Below are positions 22,222-34,443 of a stretch of 64,000 bases of DNA, piece by piece (the stretch's first letter is position 1; every line of letters starts with the position of its first letter). The notes beneath the pieces are model-generated. The model was given only the letters and a program-made list of their open reading frames with translations. It was not told the DNA's origin and did not search any database. A program made the translations under genes and the position numbers. Origin of the DNA: Beta vulgaris subsp. vulgaris. Taxonomy: Eukaryota > Streptophyta > Magnoliopsida > Caryophyllales > Amaranthaceae. The stretch lies in the NCBI RefSeq assembly GCF_026745355.1, contig NC_079205.1, forward strand, positions 57,351,058-57,415,057, given 5' to 3'.

Positions 22222-22626
22222 GTAGCAATGTCCCGAAATATTGCATCTGAACCAAATCCCTATAAGTACATTGCAAAAAATAAGACTAATCCGTGACCTC
22301 AAAATTAAGGAAATATTCCCCCCCTAAAAAGGTAAATAGATTGCTAAAACCATAACATAAATATCTCAATTATCGAGGGAGAGAATCCCAAACCAAATGG
22401 CAACCTTCAATCTAAATTACATTGGGTGCGTTACATTATGACCTAAGAAAACTCAAAAAATAGGAGCAAAAAGAGGAGACTTTGGTCTTATAATTCCACC
22501 TTATTAATTATTCAAAATAATAAACCACCTACTACTCTCTCAAAAACCCAACTCACAAGAACATCATCACTCTTCACTCTCACTTTCTCTCTCCTCTGCC
22601 CCTCTTTTTCTCTCTCAAAATCAATA
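22222..22626. promoter_or_regulatory. Upstream region and 5' UTR of the PHD-SWIB-Plus3 gene
   Basis: No coding sequence or repeat is seen. The last ~90 bp before the ATG at 22627 are CT-rich (CACTCTCACTTTCTCTCTCC), typical of a plant 5' UTR, with a possible TATA-like AATTATTCAAAATAATAAAC at about 22505-22525. Confidence 0.4.
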
Positions 22627-25600
22627 ATGGTGAAAAGAAAGAGAGATAATAACAAGCCAAAAAAAGAACAAAAAGTTGTTCAACAAGTAGTAGAAGAAGA
22701 AGAAGCAGTAGAGTCTGAAGACTATTGTTTTGTTTGCAAAGATGGTGGTCTTCTCATGGTTTGTGACTTCAAGTAAGAATCTTTTCTACTTTTTTTTTAC
22801 CTCATTGATCATTTTTTACTGTTCCAATGTAGCATCTTTTCTGGGTTTTTTTTAATCTTGATTCTGCTTGTTTTTTTACCATTTTGTGAAAGAATGTAGC
22901 ATCTTTCTTATGATGTTATTTTTTCTGGGTGTTGTTTAATTTGGTAGCTTTTGTGTAAAATTTCTGATTGTTCTATGTTTGTTTATGTGAAATTGGAGTT
23001 GAACCCTTTTTGTGTTATTGTTATTCTGCTGTCATGAATGATGAAAAATTTGATCTTTTCTCTGTGATGTCTCTGAGTAGGTGAGTAAGTATATAAAAAA
23101 ATATATATTAGAAAATTAAACTTAAATGACTTTTTTATTTAGGGGAAAATTAAATGACTTTAGTTGAGGGAGGAAAAGCAAAAATAAAGGAGAGAAAACA
23201 GGAAAAGAGATTTTCTAAATTAAAAATTATTATTTGGGTTAGTAAGATTTTCTTTTTTTCTTTTTTGGTGAAAGTTGAGTAAGATTTTTTGGTTGGTCAA
23301 TTATTTAATTTCCTGAAGAGTCAATAAAAATAGGGTAGGGGATGAATGATGAGGAGACTGAGGCTTTGGTGGGCTGCACGTGCACTGCAGATGACGTACA
23401 TTGATTGCATTATTTGCAGGAGATACAAATTTAGTGAACTTTTTTTGCTATGTGCTAAGCCCTTTTGTCCCTTTATACAAAAAAAGATGCAATTAAAACA
23501 CAAAATATTGCTATTACCTTTAAATCATTAGTACTTCTAGCATGTTCTTCCCAATTTATTTTCAACTCTGTTGTGGTCCGCTGGTCTGCTGGTCTGCTGT
23601 GCTGTGGTCAATACTTTTTACTTTCACATATCACTATTTATTTTAGTTCAGTTCAGCTGTTTTATGTCGAAGCTTTTTTTGCTATGTGCTAAGCCCTTTT
23701 GTCCCTTTATACAAAAAAAGATGCAATTAAAACACAAAATATTGCTATTACCTTTAAATCATTAGTACTTCTAGCCTGTTCTTCCCAATTTATTTTCAAC
23801 TCTGTTGTGGTCTGCTGGTCTGCTGTGCTGTGGTCAATACTTTTTACTTTCACATATCACTATTTATTTTAGTTCAGTTCAGCTGTTTTATGTCGAAGAG
23901 AACAGACCCTAAATTTTTGCTTGGAGTATTGTTTTTTTTGGCTTTTTGTAGGATAATTCATACTTATGTAAACTCACTCACAGTTTTTAATAATTATTAT
24001 CCCCAAAGGATTGGCTGCTTTTGAAAGTCAACTTTGATCTTTTAATTTTACTAATAGATAAGAAAATGAATATTAGTAGGCGAAATCTTGTTAGATTCAT
24101 TTTTAATGTATTATTAACAAATTAGTAAGTTTTTTATAACTTTTTGTTATCATGTAATGAAAAATCTTGATGGTCCAAATGCACTATTACTTAGTAATTT
24201 ATATTTTTCTTCTTTTTTTTTAAGTTGTTTTTTTTCCATAGTTCCCAATGCACTTGTCGACCATGAATATCTGTAATTACGTATTAGTAAAAAATTTCGT
24301 TTAGAAAAATTTCCATTAACTTGCTGTGCAGGAGTGGTTTTTTGCTTGGATTGTGTTGAAATATGATTATCATACGTTTTTGAAGAGCTCAATTTAGTTA
24401 CTTTATATTAATATTATCAATCTTTTTCAGGAATCACTAACTTTTTTAATGACTGGGGACTTGGGTAGTTGGGGTTGTCAGCCTTGGTTCCTTACCTCCA
24501 TAGTTGTTGGATTTTGCAGGGATTGTGTGAAAGCCTATCACCCTGAATGTGTAGGAAAGGAAGAAACAACTGAAGATACTGAAGACAAATGGTTTTGTGG
24601 TAAGTTTGTCTATAAGTCTTGACACAGTTGTGATATTAATTGTGATGTTTTGAGGTAATTTTTTTTGTATATAGTAAGGATATAATTCTATTAGAAACAC
24701 AACAAGGCGGTGTCACCCATGTACAAAAGGAGGAACAAGCACCAAAGATACATGCCCTCGAACTATCATGAAGCAATTTCGGGTCCCATCTAGCTCATTC
24801 AGATACCAGCATTATATATGTTTCATGTTAATACTTAATAGTTGAGCTTATGTTCATCTTTAGGTTTATCTGAATGCTGGTGTTAATAGCTGAATGTCAA
24901 TCTAAGACATCATCCTCATGATCCTGCTGAATGAAGTACTCCTTCTGTCCCATAACTCATCACCACGTTGACTTGTCAGAAAGTGAAAGAATGATCATTT
25001 GACTTGTCTTTTTAGTTGTGTGATACCTATGATGCACTTCACTTTATTGTATACTTACATGATGGTTAAAAAAGTAATGGTAGCATGGGAAGTTAAACAA
25101 ATAAGAGCTTCATTTTGGACATCCCAAATTGGACAAGTGTACACTCATTCTAAAACGAAGGATTATTTCAGTATGGAAATTAGCATGGAATGCACAAGTA
25201 CAAACTTGCATATTTAACAATGCTTAAACTTATGTCTTCTTTGAGACTAGTCTTATACACACGTGATGCATACGGAAGCATATAAAGTTCTTCATAAAAA
25301 AATAAGAGTTATTGGAAGGGAGAAGAGGAAGAAGATTGTTGAAGGGATTAGAGGACAGATAGTTTGCTTAGGGTGCTTTGTATTTGTAAAAACATAATCA
25401 TGGAGAGGGAGTTATGCCATATTTTAGGGGGGAAAAAAATTAATGTTTATTTTTTGGTGTCCCCCTCCTCTTCACTTATAGAATAGAGATCTTCCAACTT
25501 TGGGCTCTTTTTTTGCGCTCCATATGATATAATAAGTTAATAAGACATTCCAAATTAGCAGCTGCCAAGGTGCACTTGCGACTCCTGAAGTAATTCTCAT

Positions 25601-28600
25601 TATTCCATGTGATATTATGAGATTTAAGGTTCTGGCAAATTCAGCCTTCCCATTATTAAAGTTACGATATCTTGTGTCCCTTATTCTGCTTCAATCAATT
25701 TTAGGGTCTTCTTGCTTTGTAAGAAAGCACAAGTGAGTTAATTTGACAAATGATTAGTGCTTTTCAGGCTGGCATCATTGCCTTGTTTGCAAAAAGAGTT
25801 CGAAGTATCGGTGTTTCTGCTGTCCCAATGCTGTCTGCCAAAGCTGCTTCAAGGAAGCTACATTTGCCCAACATGGTGGTGGCAAAGGGTTCTGCCATGA
25901 CTGCCTTAAGCTTGCATTACTCGGAGAGGAAGGAGTGGATATTGACTCAGACGGGGTATGGGGTAGTTTCTACATTAGTGTTGTATGAAATGATCTAGTT
26001 TGATGCAAATCTTGTTCATGTCTCTATTCCTTGCAGGTTTTTTTCTTCTTTTTTAAGTTGCCAGTTTATAATTTAATTTTAGACTTCTCTTTTGGGATGA
26101 ATTATGGAGATACCCTTGGTCGTACAGGAGCACAAATTGCTAGTATTGTTTGACCAGCTAGGATTCTTACCTTGTGTGCATACACTGAGAACACATATCT
26201 TCTGAAGCATGGGTGTCCTTTCCCATTGTCCTACTTATATTAATAGACTAATCATGTCTGATACATTTTTTAAAAATTTTCTCTCTTAAAACATTACTGA
26301 GGTATTTGCTTTGCTCCTCTCTTCCCTCATCTTCTGATATGTTCCCCCTCTCTGCCGTTTTTCTTGACATTTGTATTGCCTGTTTGCCTTCCCTAAAATT
26401 TTTACTGATTGTGCAGTGATAGAATAGAAGAATTGTCTTAAGTTGAGCATCCAATTTAATGACATACTAATTTTAGTTGTTTGAGACTTTCATATATGTT
26501 TGGTGGCTTTCACTCGCCTCCAGTGCCTCGTTTGTTGTTTCCGTCGATCACTACCAACAAAATCTTTCTACTGATTGCCTCATTTTCAGCAAAGCCCTCA
26601 CCTTTTTTAACTAAATCACCGGTGAGCAACCTCATCAATAGAATGAACATAAGGAATTAGTTTGGCTGAGTTTCATTCACCTTATGTGGTGGCGCTCATT
26701 GATCTCAATAGCAACATTTGGTAATTTAGGAACAAAATTTACAAACCTGAGGTTAGCCATACTTTTGATTGTGAGGGAAGTTCAAAGACTGGTCACAGAA
26801 TCCTATTTCTGGACCTTAGTGTTTGTAGGACAATGAAATTGGGCTGCTATGAAGCTCTGAGTCCCTACTATTGGGAAAAGTAAAAGGATGACATTAGTGA
26901 AAGGTAAATGCTAAACGTCTAGAGCATATGCTTACCACAATATGTTGTGAGTAGACCTGGTTATTGGACGGGTCGGGTCAGGGTCAGTGCGGGTCGGAAG
27001 CGGGTCGGGTCATAAGAGGGTCGTCTCATAAAGGGTCGGTAGCGGGTCGGGCCAAATGGGTAGAGGGCTTATAGCGGGCCGATAATGGGCGGCGGTAAAC
27101 TAGCAAGAAAAACAAGGAACAAAAAGAGCCAAAAGTAAGTATAAATGAATGTGAATCCAAATATGTAATTGTTTTTACAAAACTTATTTTATTTTTTAAA
27201 ATTATTGGGTTTCTTTGTTGACCCTATAAGGGCCCTATCCAATAATGACCTTGTCCAATAAAACCCTGTCCAATAAAAGCCCTGTAAAATTGACCCTAAC
27301 TCTTTAACCATTGGGCTACCCTGTCCAATAACCACCTCTAGTTGTGAGAGAGGATTAGTGATGAGATCATAAATTCGAATCCAAGTGGACATAGATGAGA
27401 ATTGAGATAATGGATGATTTCGCTTCAAAAGTATAGTATGGTAATCTGATGGTCTTCAACGCTAGAGCTTTAAAATCTTCACATGTAAAATAATTCACAT
27501 AGGGTATGTATCAAAACAAAAAAGGCACACAAGATGTGACTAGATCAACAAAACAAGTTTATTAATTTATATATTTATTATGGAGTGTATCTGAGACCAA
27601 TACAGATTAAGAGAGGATCGGATGCAACGTGGGACTTAAAAGTGGATAATATGATCCTAACCCATCCGAAAACATCGATATTAACTGAAGATGGAATTAC
27701 CAAATTAGTGAGCCTTATCTTGTGTTCTTCCTGCGTATGGAGAAGGTTTACTACTTATGCTATACTTCAAACAGAAGGCAGTACTGTGCCTTCATATAAA
27801 ATAAATGTTTGAAGGATTTTCGGACCATTTATAGCCTTATTGTTGGATTTTGGATTTTGGATTATAATGGACTATAGGTCTTCTATTCAAACTCTTTACC
27901 TGTATTTGTTTTTTTAGAACTTCCTTAATTTTTTTTCTGAATTTTCGTGAACTTTTTTAATCAATCAGTACTTCTTTCAAATTATTCTGTTTATATTTTT
28001 TCTGAACGGTCCTGAACTTTTCTTAATTAATTTTAACTTTTTTCTATTATTCTGAGTTTTCTGAAAATGAGTAAAAAAAAAGGTTGAACAATTATTGTGG
28101 TTTGTAAACTGTTTCTGCTTCCTTTTCAATGTAATGCAAGTGGTGGTTGTGTATCACATAAGAGGTCTATTGGAATAAACATGAGGGTGAGGCTGCATAT
28201 GTAAGATCCTCTTACTTTGCCCAGACATGAGCCTCTATATGGGGAGAGTTGATGTTGATGATGTTGACAGTACTGAATGTATTGCATAATCTCTATAGAA
28301 AATCCGATAGAGGCAAATTTGTACAAGTTTATCATCCTTGTAACATCGCGTAATGTTTGTATATAGATGGTAGTGTTGATATCCTATTGCAATGACCATA
28401 ATGAAAAGATAGAAAGACCTGTCGAACTATCTGAAGGTTCTTTAATGGCTTATGTAATTTGACAGAAAGAGAAATTTCAGATCTTCATAACAACACATGC
28501 TGCCTCCTACGCACTCTACTTTTGGTGTTTAATGTGTCCTGTATCTTCCATGATTTGTTTTAAATATTTGAACGCAATTCATTCCATTGATAATCATACC

Positions 28601-31600
28601 CAGTACTTGCCGATACCAGCTTTCTGCTGGTCCCAGGTATACTTTTTTTTTCTTTTCTGCAATTGCCTAGTGTATGTCTACCTAATTTTGGCCATTGATT
28701 CTTTCTTTCTTGAATAGAGTCAAGTAGTGTTTACTTGACTTGTTGGATGACAAATTACATTTGTGGCTTTTGTAGTTGACCAATTGTTCGTATCTTCCAG
28801 GAAAAGGTAGATTTCAAAGACCGGGAAACATATGAAGGCCTTTTTAAGGAATACTGGGATATAATTAAGGAAAAAGAAGGGTTGACCTTAGAAGATCTAC
28901 ACAATGCAGACATCCAAATCAAAAAGGGAGAAGACTACAAGTCCCTTCCCCGTAAGTCACAACAGTTTCAGCAGGCACACTCTGACTCAGATGAATCTGT
29001 CAAGGAAGAGGAAAATAAAGAATTGCCATCTGATGATCATGAAAGTGATGATCAGCCTGTACAGCCAATTGTAGTTCGTGATAAAAAGAAGCCCAAAAAG
29101 TTGGCCAAAAAGCGCAAAGGTCCTAAAAAAATTGAGTTTGTAGGTTGGGCTTCCAAATCCCTTATAGGGTTCCTGGCATCTATAGGAGTAGATACAAATA
29201 AGAAGCTAACTCAGGATGATGTGGCTTCACTAATCAATAAGTATGTCCATGAAAATAAGCTTCTTCATCCAGAGAAGAAGAAGTTAGTTCTTTGTGATGT
29301 TCGCCTGCGAAATGTATTGGGAAGAAGGTCAGTTAGTGTATACAAAATAAACGATCTTTTAGAAGCGCACTTTCCCGAAAACCTAGAGCAGTCAGAAGAT
29401 GAAGGATACAGTTCAGGATATGAGGAGAAAAAGGCTTCTGTGCCTGAAAAGAAGCAGGCTTGGTGGAGAAATGTTGGATCCTTTCAGCATAAAGGATCAC
29501 TTCTGGAAAAATATAAGAAAGATGACATTCTAGATGAGCCTAATAAAGTAGAGGTGGTCCCTGATGAATATATCTATAGTAGTTTTGCAACCATAATTCC
29601 AAAAAACATGAAACTCATTTACCTGAAGAAGTGTTTAGTGGAAAAACTGTTGGAGCAGCGTGAATCTTTTGAGGGAAAAGTGGTGGGGAGCTTTGTGAAA
29701 GTCAAGTCGGATCCATTTGATGCCAAACTTCCATATCAACTCCTTCCAGTAATAGGTAATGGATAGATCTGGCGATGCCAATGTGTAAATTATGTTAAAC
29801 ATTATTTATCTTTCACCACAAACAATGTAAATATTTCTAACCTGGTGTCTTACTCCAAAAAAAAAATCTGCTGTTGAAATGTTCTTTGTCTCTCTCCATT
29901 TCTATTGTTTAGTAGTTAAGAAATAAATTAGGTACTATGGCAGTTATTTACAACAGGAACATATATAATATTCTCTTAATTTATAAGTATAATTGTATTA
30001 TATGTACATAGTCTTTCTCCAATTGATTGTGTTGGTTACCGATATAGTATGCTTCTTGTCATTCGGTGTTTATTGAAGACTATTGTACCACGCCCGAATT
30101 ATAGATAGATGTGTGATACAATGTTTTTCCTGAAACTAGCAGGACGTTCGCGATTAGAATCTATAGTTTCCTTTAGTATCTTTCTTATTTTCTCAGTATA
30201 CTGATTGTTTCCTATGGTAACCTCTCAGGTGTCCAGAATTCTGGTTGTGAGAACAACGGAAAGGTTCTACTTCAAGTATCTAATCTACCTAATGATATCC
30301 GCATTAGCTTGCTGTCAAATGATGATATATCTGAGGTACCTGATCTATCAGATACTGATTTCTTTTATGTGTCACTTGAATAAGTCTTTTTTGAAGAAAA
30401 TAATTATGCGTCGTTCTATGTTTTGAGCTTTAATTTTGATTAAAGTTCTTATTTTACCCTCTAGATACTCCGCATCTCAATAACTGATTGTACCTGTAAA
30501 TGTTACGCCTTTTACTCAAAATGTTAGCTGAACCTTGACAGTATGGCCATATGGGGATATGATACCCAGTGAGGTCCTGATAACTGATTGTAGCTGATCT
30601 GATATGTTTGACAATAATAAAAGCAACTTCGAAACTGCTATAACTCACTCCCCCCCCCCCCCCCCCCCCCCCCCCTATGGCTTGGATAATTAGGATCTGC
30701 CTGTCCTTAGCTTTTTATTTTTTCTCCACTTATGAATTATGTATACGTTCCTGAGATATTCATCTCTCATTTTAGGAATGTAGTATTCGGTCGTATGTTT
30801 TTTTGCTTGTTCTTTATGTCGTTCCCCTGAAATATTAAGAGATTTACCCTGTTGCTGATTATCGTAACTTATTTCAATTATCTGTTACTGTGCTTCAGAG
30901 TAGGGAACTTTTAGTAGCTATGGTAGCATTGAATTGTTTGTTATATGCAGGAAGATTGTCAAGAGTTACGCCAGAAAGTGGACAAGGGACTTCTTCCAAA
31001 GCCTACTGTTGTAAGCCCTCTCAGCCCTACTAGGACTTTCTAAGATCTTATAAGAAAATGCTCGTGCAGAGCTATGGATAGAAAAAGAACGCAAAGTTTT
31101 GCACTTATTCTTTGATAAGAAATTAAGTTGTTAACATATGAAATTAATAATATTTGGATCTTTTTTCTATTTCGACATATATGCAACTATAATATATTAA
31201 GATATCTGCATCCTATTACTCTTCCTTCTCCAACAGAAGTTTTCTGATGAATTTCTTTGATACAATGAAGATATTTTGTCTGATTCTTGATTTAAGATTT
31301 AAGAATATTTTACTCCACACAGGTAGAGCTTGAGAAGAAAGCAAAAGATCTCCATGTAGATATTACAAAACATGTGAGTAATTCTATTACTAATACTGGA
31401 ATGTACTGTGATAGAAGTGCCAAAAGGAACTTGTATGGTCTAGAAAGCCAAGAATAGACTCTGGTGTATCATATTGGCTGTAGTAATGTGTTTTCGAGGT
31501 TACATCTACTCATCTGTGTCCCTGCCAAAAAGAATTTGTATGGTCTAGAAAGCCAACAATAGACTCTCGTGTATCATATTGGCTGTAGCTGAAATAATGT

Positions 31601-32621
31601 TTCGTTGACTGCTGTACTGGAACATGGAAAAATTTACATTTTTTGTTGTTTGAACACAATGTTGTCGAGGTGTCATCTACTCATCTGTCACCCTGCCATC
31701 TCCTACGACCGGGCATTGATCATTGGCCTCAGCACTTGGCTGTTGAAGGATATAAGGAAAAACTGCGTTCTTGTTAATAGATTAATTGGGCGTTGTTGTT
31801 TTTTTGCTTTTCCTTATCATTATGTTTTTATCTATTTTTCTTCAGTTCCCTTCCCTCTTAGCATGGTTGATGCATTTATCTTGTGTATCTGTGTATTAGT
31901 TCTGAGTTTGTGGTTATGCTTCATTTCTTCTTCTGGCTTTCTATACATTGATTTTGATGTTAATGCACTCTCTTTGCAATTAACTACAGTGGATCACCAG
32001 AGAACTGTCTATTCTACGGAATCGCATTGATTTAGCAAATGAAAAGGGACGAAGAGCTGAATATCCTTTATAACAGTCATATTTGGATTCTTTTTCCTCC
32101 ATTTTTTGCTGATAACTTGTAAGCAATAAACTGCATCTCATTGTTTTCAAAAAGGAAGTGCATTTTGAAATAAAATCTTTTTTTTCTATAAACCTATTAA
32201 GATATATGCACACATTTAGTAAATTATTAAATTCATATCAGGAAGGATAAAGATACTTTGCTTTAGGAAGCTTCTCAAAGATATTTCATATATGTGTCCA
32301 TGTGAATGCACTTGTATCTTTAATAGGTGCTACACTATAGCAAGTTTTGACTGACCTTAGCACTAATTATTACTATGTTGAGGTAATTATCCTTAACCTT
32401 GATGTCTTTTCACATTATATGACTATCGGAAAAGGAGAGACCTACTTCAGTCCGAGGAAGAGCAGTCACGCTTACTAAATGAGGTCCCTAAAGTAGATGC
32501 AGAAGTGATCAGTGTCAAGTCTGCTTCTGACGAGACTCTGCATAATGATAATTCTGAAAATATAAGTACTCCTGTAAATTCTGGTGAAAAAGCTGAAGGC
32601 AATGGAAATATTCCTGCGTGA
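22627..32621 (+). CDS. PHD-SWIB-Plus3 chromatin-type protein (At5g08430/CCCH44 family)
   Basis: CDS join(22627..22772, 24520..24599, 25768..25955, 28801..29755, 30229..30335, 30951..31010, 31323..31373, 31990..32060, 32414..32621), 621 residues, frame unbroken. A Lys-rich N terminus is followed by a PHD finger (Cys34, Cys37, Cys46, Cys51, His56, Cys59, then WFCGWHHC) and an extended Cys-rich half (YRCFCCPNAVCQSC, CHDC) to about residue 125. After an acidic/Lys-rich linker comes a SWIB domain (about 250-335, around FVGWASKSLIGFLASIG) and a Plus3 domain (about 395-525, around LVEKLLEQRESFEGKVVGSF). Related plant proteins usually end in a GYF domain; here the protein stops after a LLQSEEEQSRLLNEVP helix, so GYF is absent. 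Predicted role: nuclear histone-tail reader linked to transcription elongation or silencing (inferred from domains). Intron 8 is an AT-AC intron; intron 3 holds a hAT element. Confidence 0.9.
23438..23905 (+). repeat. Tandem duplication, unit about 234 bp, in intron 1
   Basis: The block starting TTTTTTTGCTATGTGCTAAG is present twice, beginning near 23440 and 23674, with near identity. Copy 2 is about 8 bp shorter in a GGTCTGCTGGTCTGCTG stretch. Each unit includes TGTTCTTCCCAATTTATTTT, the end of a small TE-like element whose other end (GAAGAGAACA) follows copy 2 only. Confidence 0.9.
26952..27340. mobile_element. Non-autonomous hAT element in intron 3 of the PHD-SWIB gene
   Basis: A 389-bp element with a perfect 8-bp duplication GTTGTGAG (26944-26951 and 27341-27348). 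The TIRs are TAGACCTGGTTATTGGACGG and the inverse of CCCTGTCCAATAACCACCTCTA. The left subterminal region repeats GGGTCGGGTC, and the right one repeats CCTGTCCAATAA, both typical of hAT transposase-binding arrays. Confidence 0.92.
30650..30675 (+). repeat. Homopolymer (C)26 in intron 5
   Basis: A run of 26 C follows TAACTCACT and precedes TATGGC, inside the intron 30336-30950 of the PHD-SWIB gene. Length may be affected by sequencing. Confidence 0.9.
32061..32413 (+). other. U12-type AT-AC intron (intron 8 of the PHD-SWIB gene)
   Basis: The 5' splice site is ATATCCTTTA (32061-32070), an exact match to the AT-AC U12 consensus. A branch-site match ATCCTTAACC (CCTTAAC at 32391-32397) lies with its candidate adenosine at 32396, 17 nt before the 3' end, which is CAC at 32411-32413. 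No GT donor is available, whereas this junction restores the conserved reading RRAELYDYRKRRDLLQ in frame. Confidence 0.88.
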
Positions 32622-33760
32622 TTGGTAATCCATGACCCCAGGTAACTTTCTTGTATAACGCATGAATATATGATGGATTATTTATGGATACCATTCTTGA
32701 CAACTTTAAATAATACATTAGTTCTTTTAAGTAAAATAGTTGAACAGTTTATTTGATTCCCATTCACATGGAAAAACAATTCAAGTAAAACAAACGTACT
32801 AATTTATAGTGATGTATGACTTACTAGTAATCTTCTTTTTATACTTGTTTGCTTTGTTGCCTCGTCACGAAGACGAAATTATAGTAACATTAGAGTGTTT
32901 GCGTCAAGATCTTCAACCCGTTTAAGTAAGTTGACCTGACTTGGCCCTTTCATTATATGGGTTGGGTACTTGGTTGAAGCTAGACGTACAATACTTGCCA
33001 AAAAAAAACAGCTAGATTTTCAAACACAAACTCAACATGACAATTTGTTAACTTGCTAAACTTTTTATCAGCATCAATTAAGTTTTGTGAGGGTCATTAT
33101 ATTTGCTTCATGAGATCTGTACTGAGGAAGTGCATTAATTGAGTTATCAGACTAATCTGTTCAGTTTATGTTAATGTATTTGAAAAGTGGGTTTTATAAA
33201 GCACTTGGGGTGTTATGATTGAGTTCGCATGTGAACCGACACTAAGTGGACTTGACCCGGCCTGTTGGCCAGCTCTAGTAAGCACCTCTTTTTGAGCATA
33301 GATAAATGAAATTCTAAGTGCTAACAACTTTAGAAATTTTGCTGTTCTTATCAAGTGGGTTTCAAAGCCATAAGAAGCCGAGGACTGGCTTTTTAGTTGT
33401 AACAGTGAATTCTTTCTTGATCACTATTGAACATTTTGTTTGTCTCTTTTTTCTCCTGCACTGCTTATAAGTTAACGACTGAAGCTGACTTATATCCTTT
33501 GTTTGTGTGCAGATGCTATAAATAATGCTGAATTCTGCCTGCCAGATTATGCTACATGCCTGCAGACGATCCCAGTGCAACAGTCTTATCTTTCTCAACC
33601 AAAAGCTTGCAACTCTTTTTCGGTTGTGGAAACGTTTTCTGTAAATACAGTTAATTTTCAGCAAAGGCTGTATTGTATCTAGTTCGTGATTTGTCTGTTG
33701 ATGAACAAGCTAAAACTTACTGTAGAATATAAGATGATTTCTGTGATGTCAAACTCACAT
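32622..33760 (+). other. Probable spliced 3' UTR of the PHD-SWIB gene
   Basis: Twenty bases after the stop, CCCCAG|GTAACTTT (donor at 32642) and, further on, TTTGTGTGCAG|ATGC (acceptor at 33512) suggest a 3' UTR intron of about 870 bp and a terminal non-coding exon from 33513. The junction is too close to the stop to trigger nonsense-mediated decay. Not provable without transcripts. Confidence 0.4.
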
Positions 33761-34443
33761 TAGTGAACCTTGAATTAGGTATGAAGTAATGATATGAGCT
33801 CAATTCTTGACAGCTTCATTTTACTTTTGATGATGCTTTGTGTTGTATTGTTCAGTCGAAACCCGGAATATCCTCACTGCAATTGTGTTTATCATTTGGA
33901 CCTTCTATCATACATGTTTCCATGGGCTAACACATCATTTTTTATGCAACGTATAGACACATTTCATTGAAAAAGACAAAGATGATAGTGATCCAAGTTC
34001 ATTTAGAAGCCAAACTGAGATTTGAACTTTTATTTTTTGAAGAGATTTGAACATCAAACATGCAATAAAATTATTACCTTTACCACCCAAAACCAAGGAT
34101 AGTCGGAGAGAAAATTATAACGTTGGTTGGTGCTTTTGTAAGAAATACAAATGTTATGAGAAGATCCAAACTTTTCTTGTTTGCTCTGTATATATCAATT
34201 TACAGAATATGGGGGAGTCTAAATGTCGGCTTTGGCCCCAACAGACGAACAAAATTTTATGCATACCACATTATGTTTAGGAAATCTAACCATTTCCCAG
34301 CAAAAAAAAAAAGCAGAGCATCCACTGAAGCCAAAGCATCATTTCGTTTCTACACCAAGCTCAGTTTGAGCCTTGGAACTAAAAGTATGGTAATTATGTT
34401 AGGACGCCAAACTTTCACAGCCTCATTGATATCAAGTGAGATC
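33761..34443. other. Convergent intergenic region
   Basis: Between the ends of two convergent genes. No supported ORF or repeat; the part near 34443 should be the 3' UTR of the minus-strand CBSCBSPB gene. Confidence 0.4.

Noticed and set aside
24935..25020. Stowaway-like sequence TACTCCTTCTGTCCCATAAC in intron 2 of the PHD-SWIB gene
   Set aside because: Only one terminus is visible; without a second inverted end it cannot be called as an element. The same holds for 40821 and 46118.
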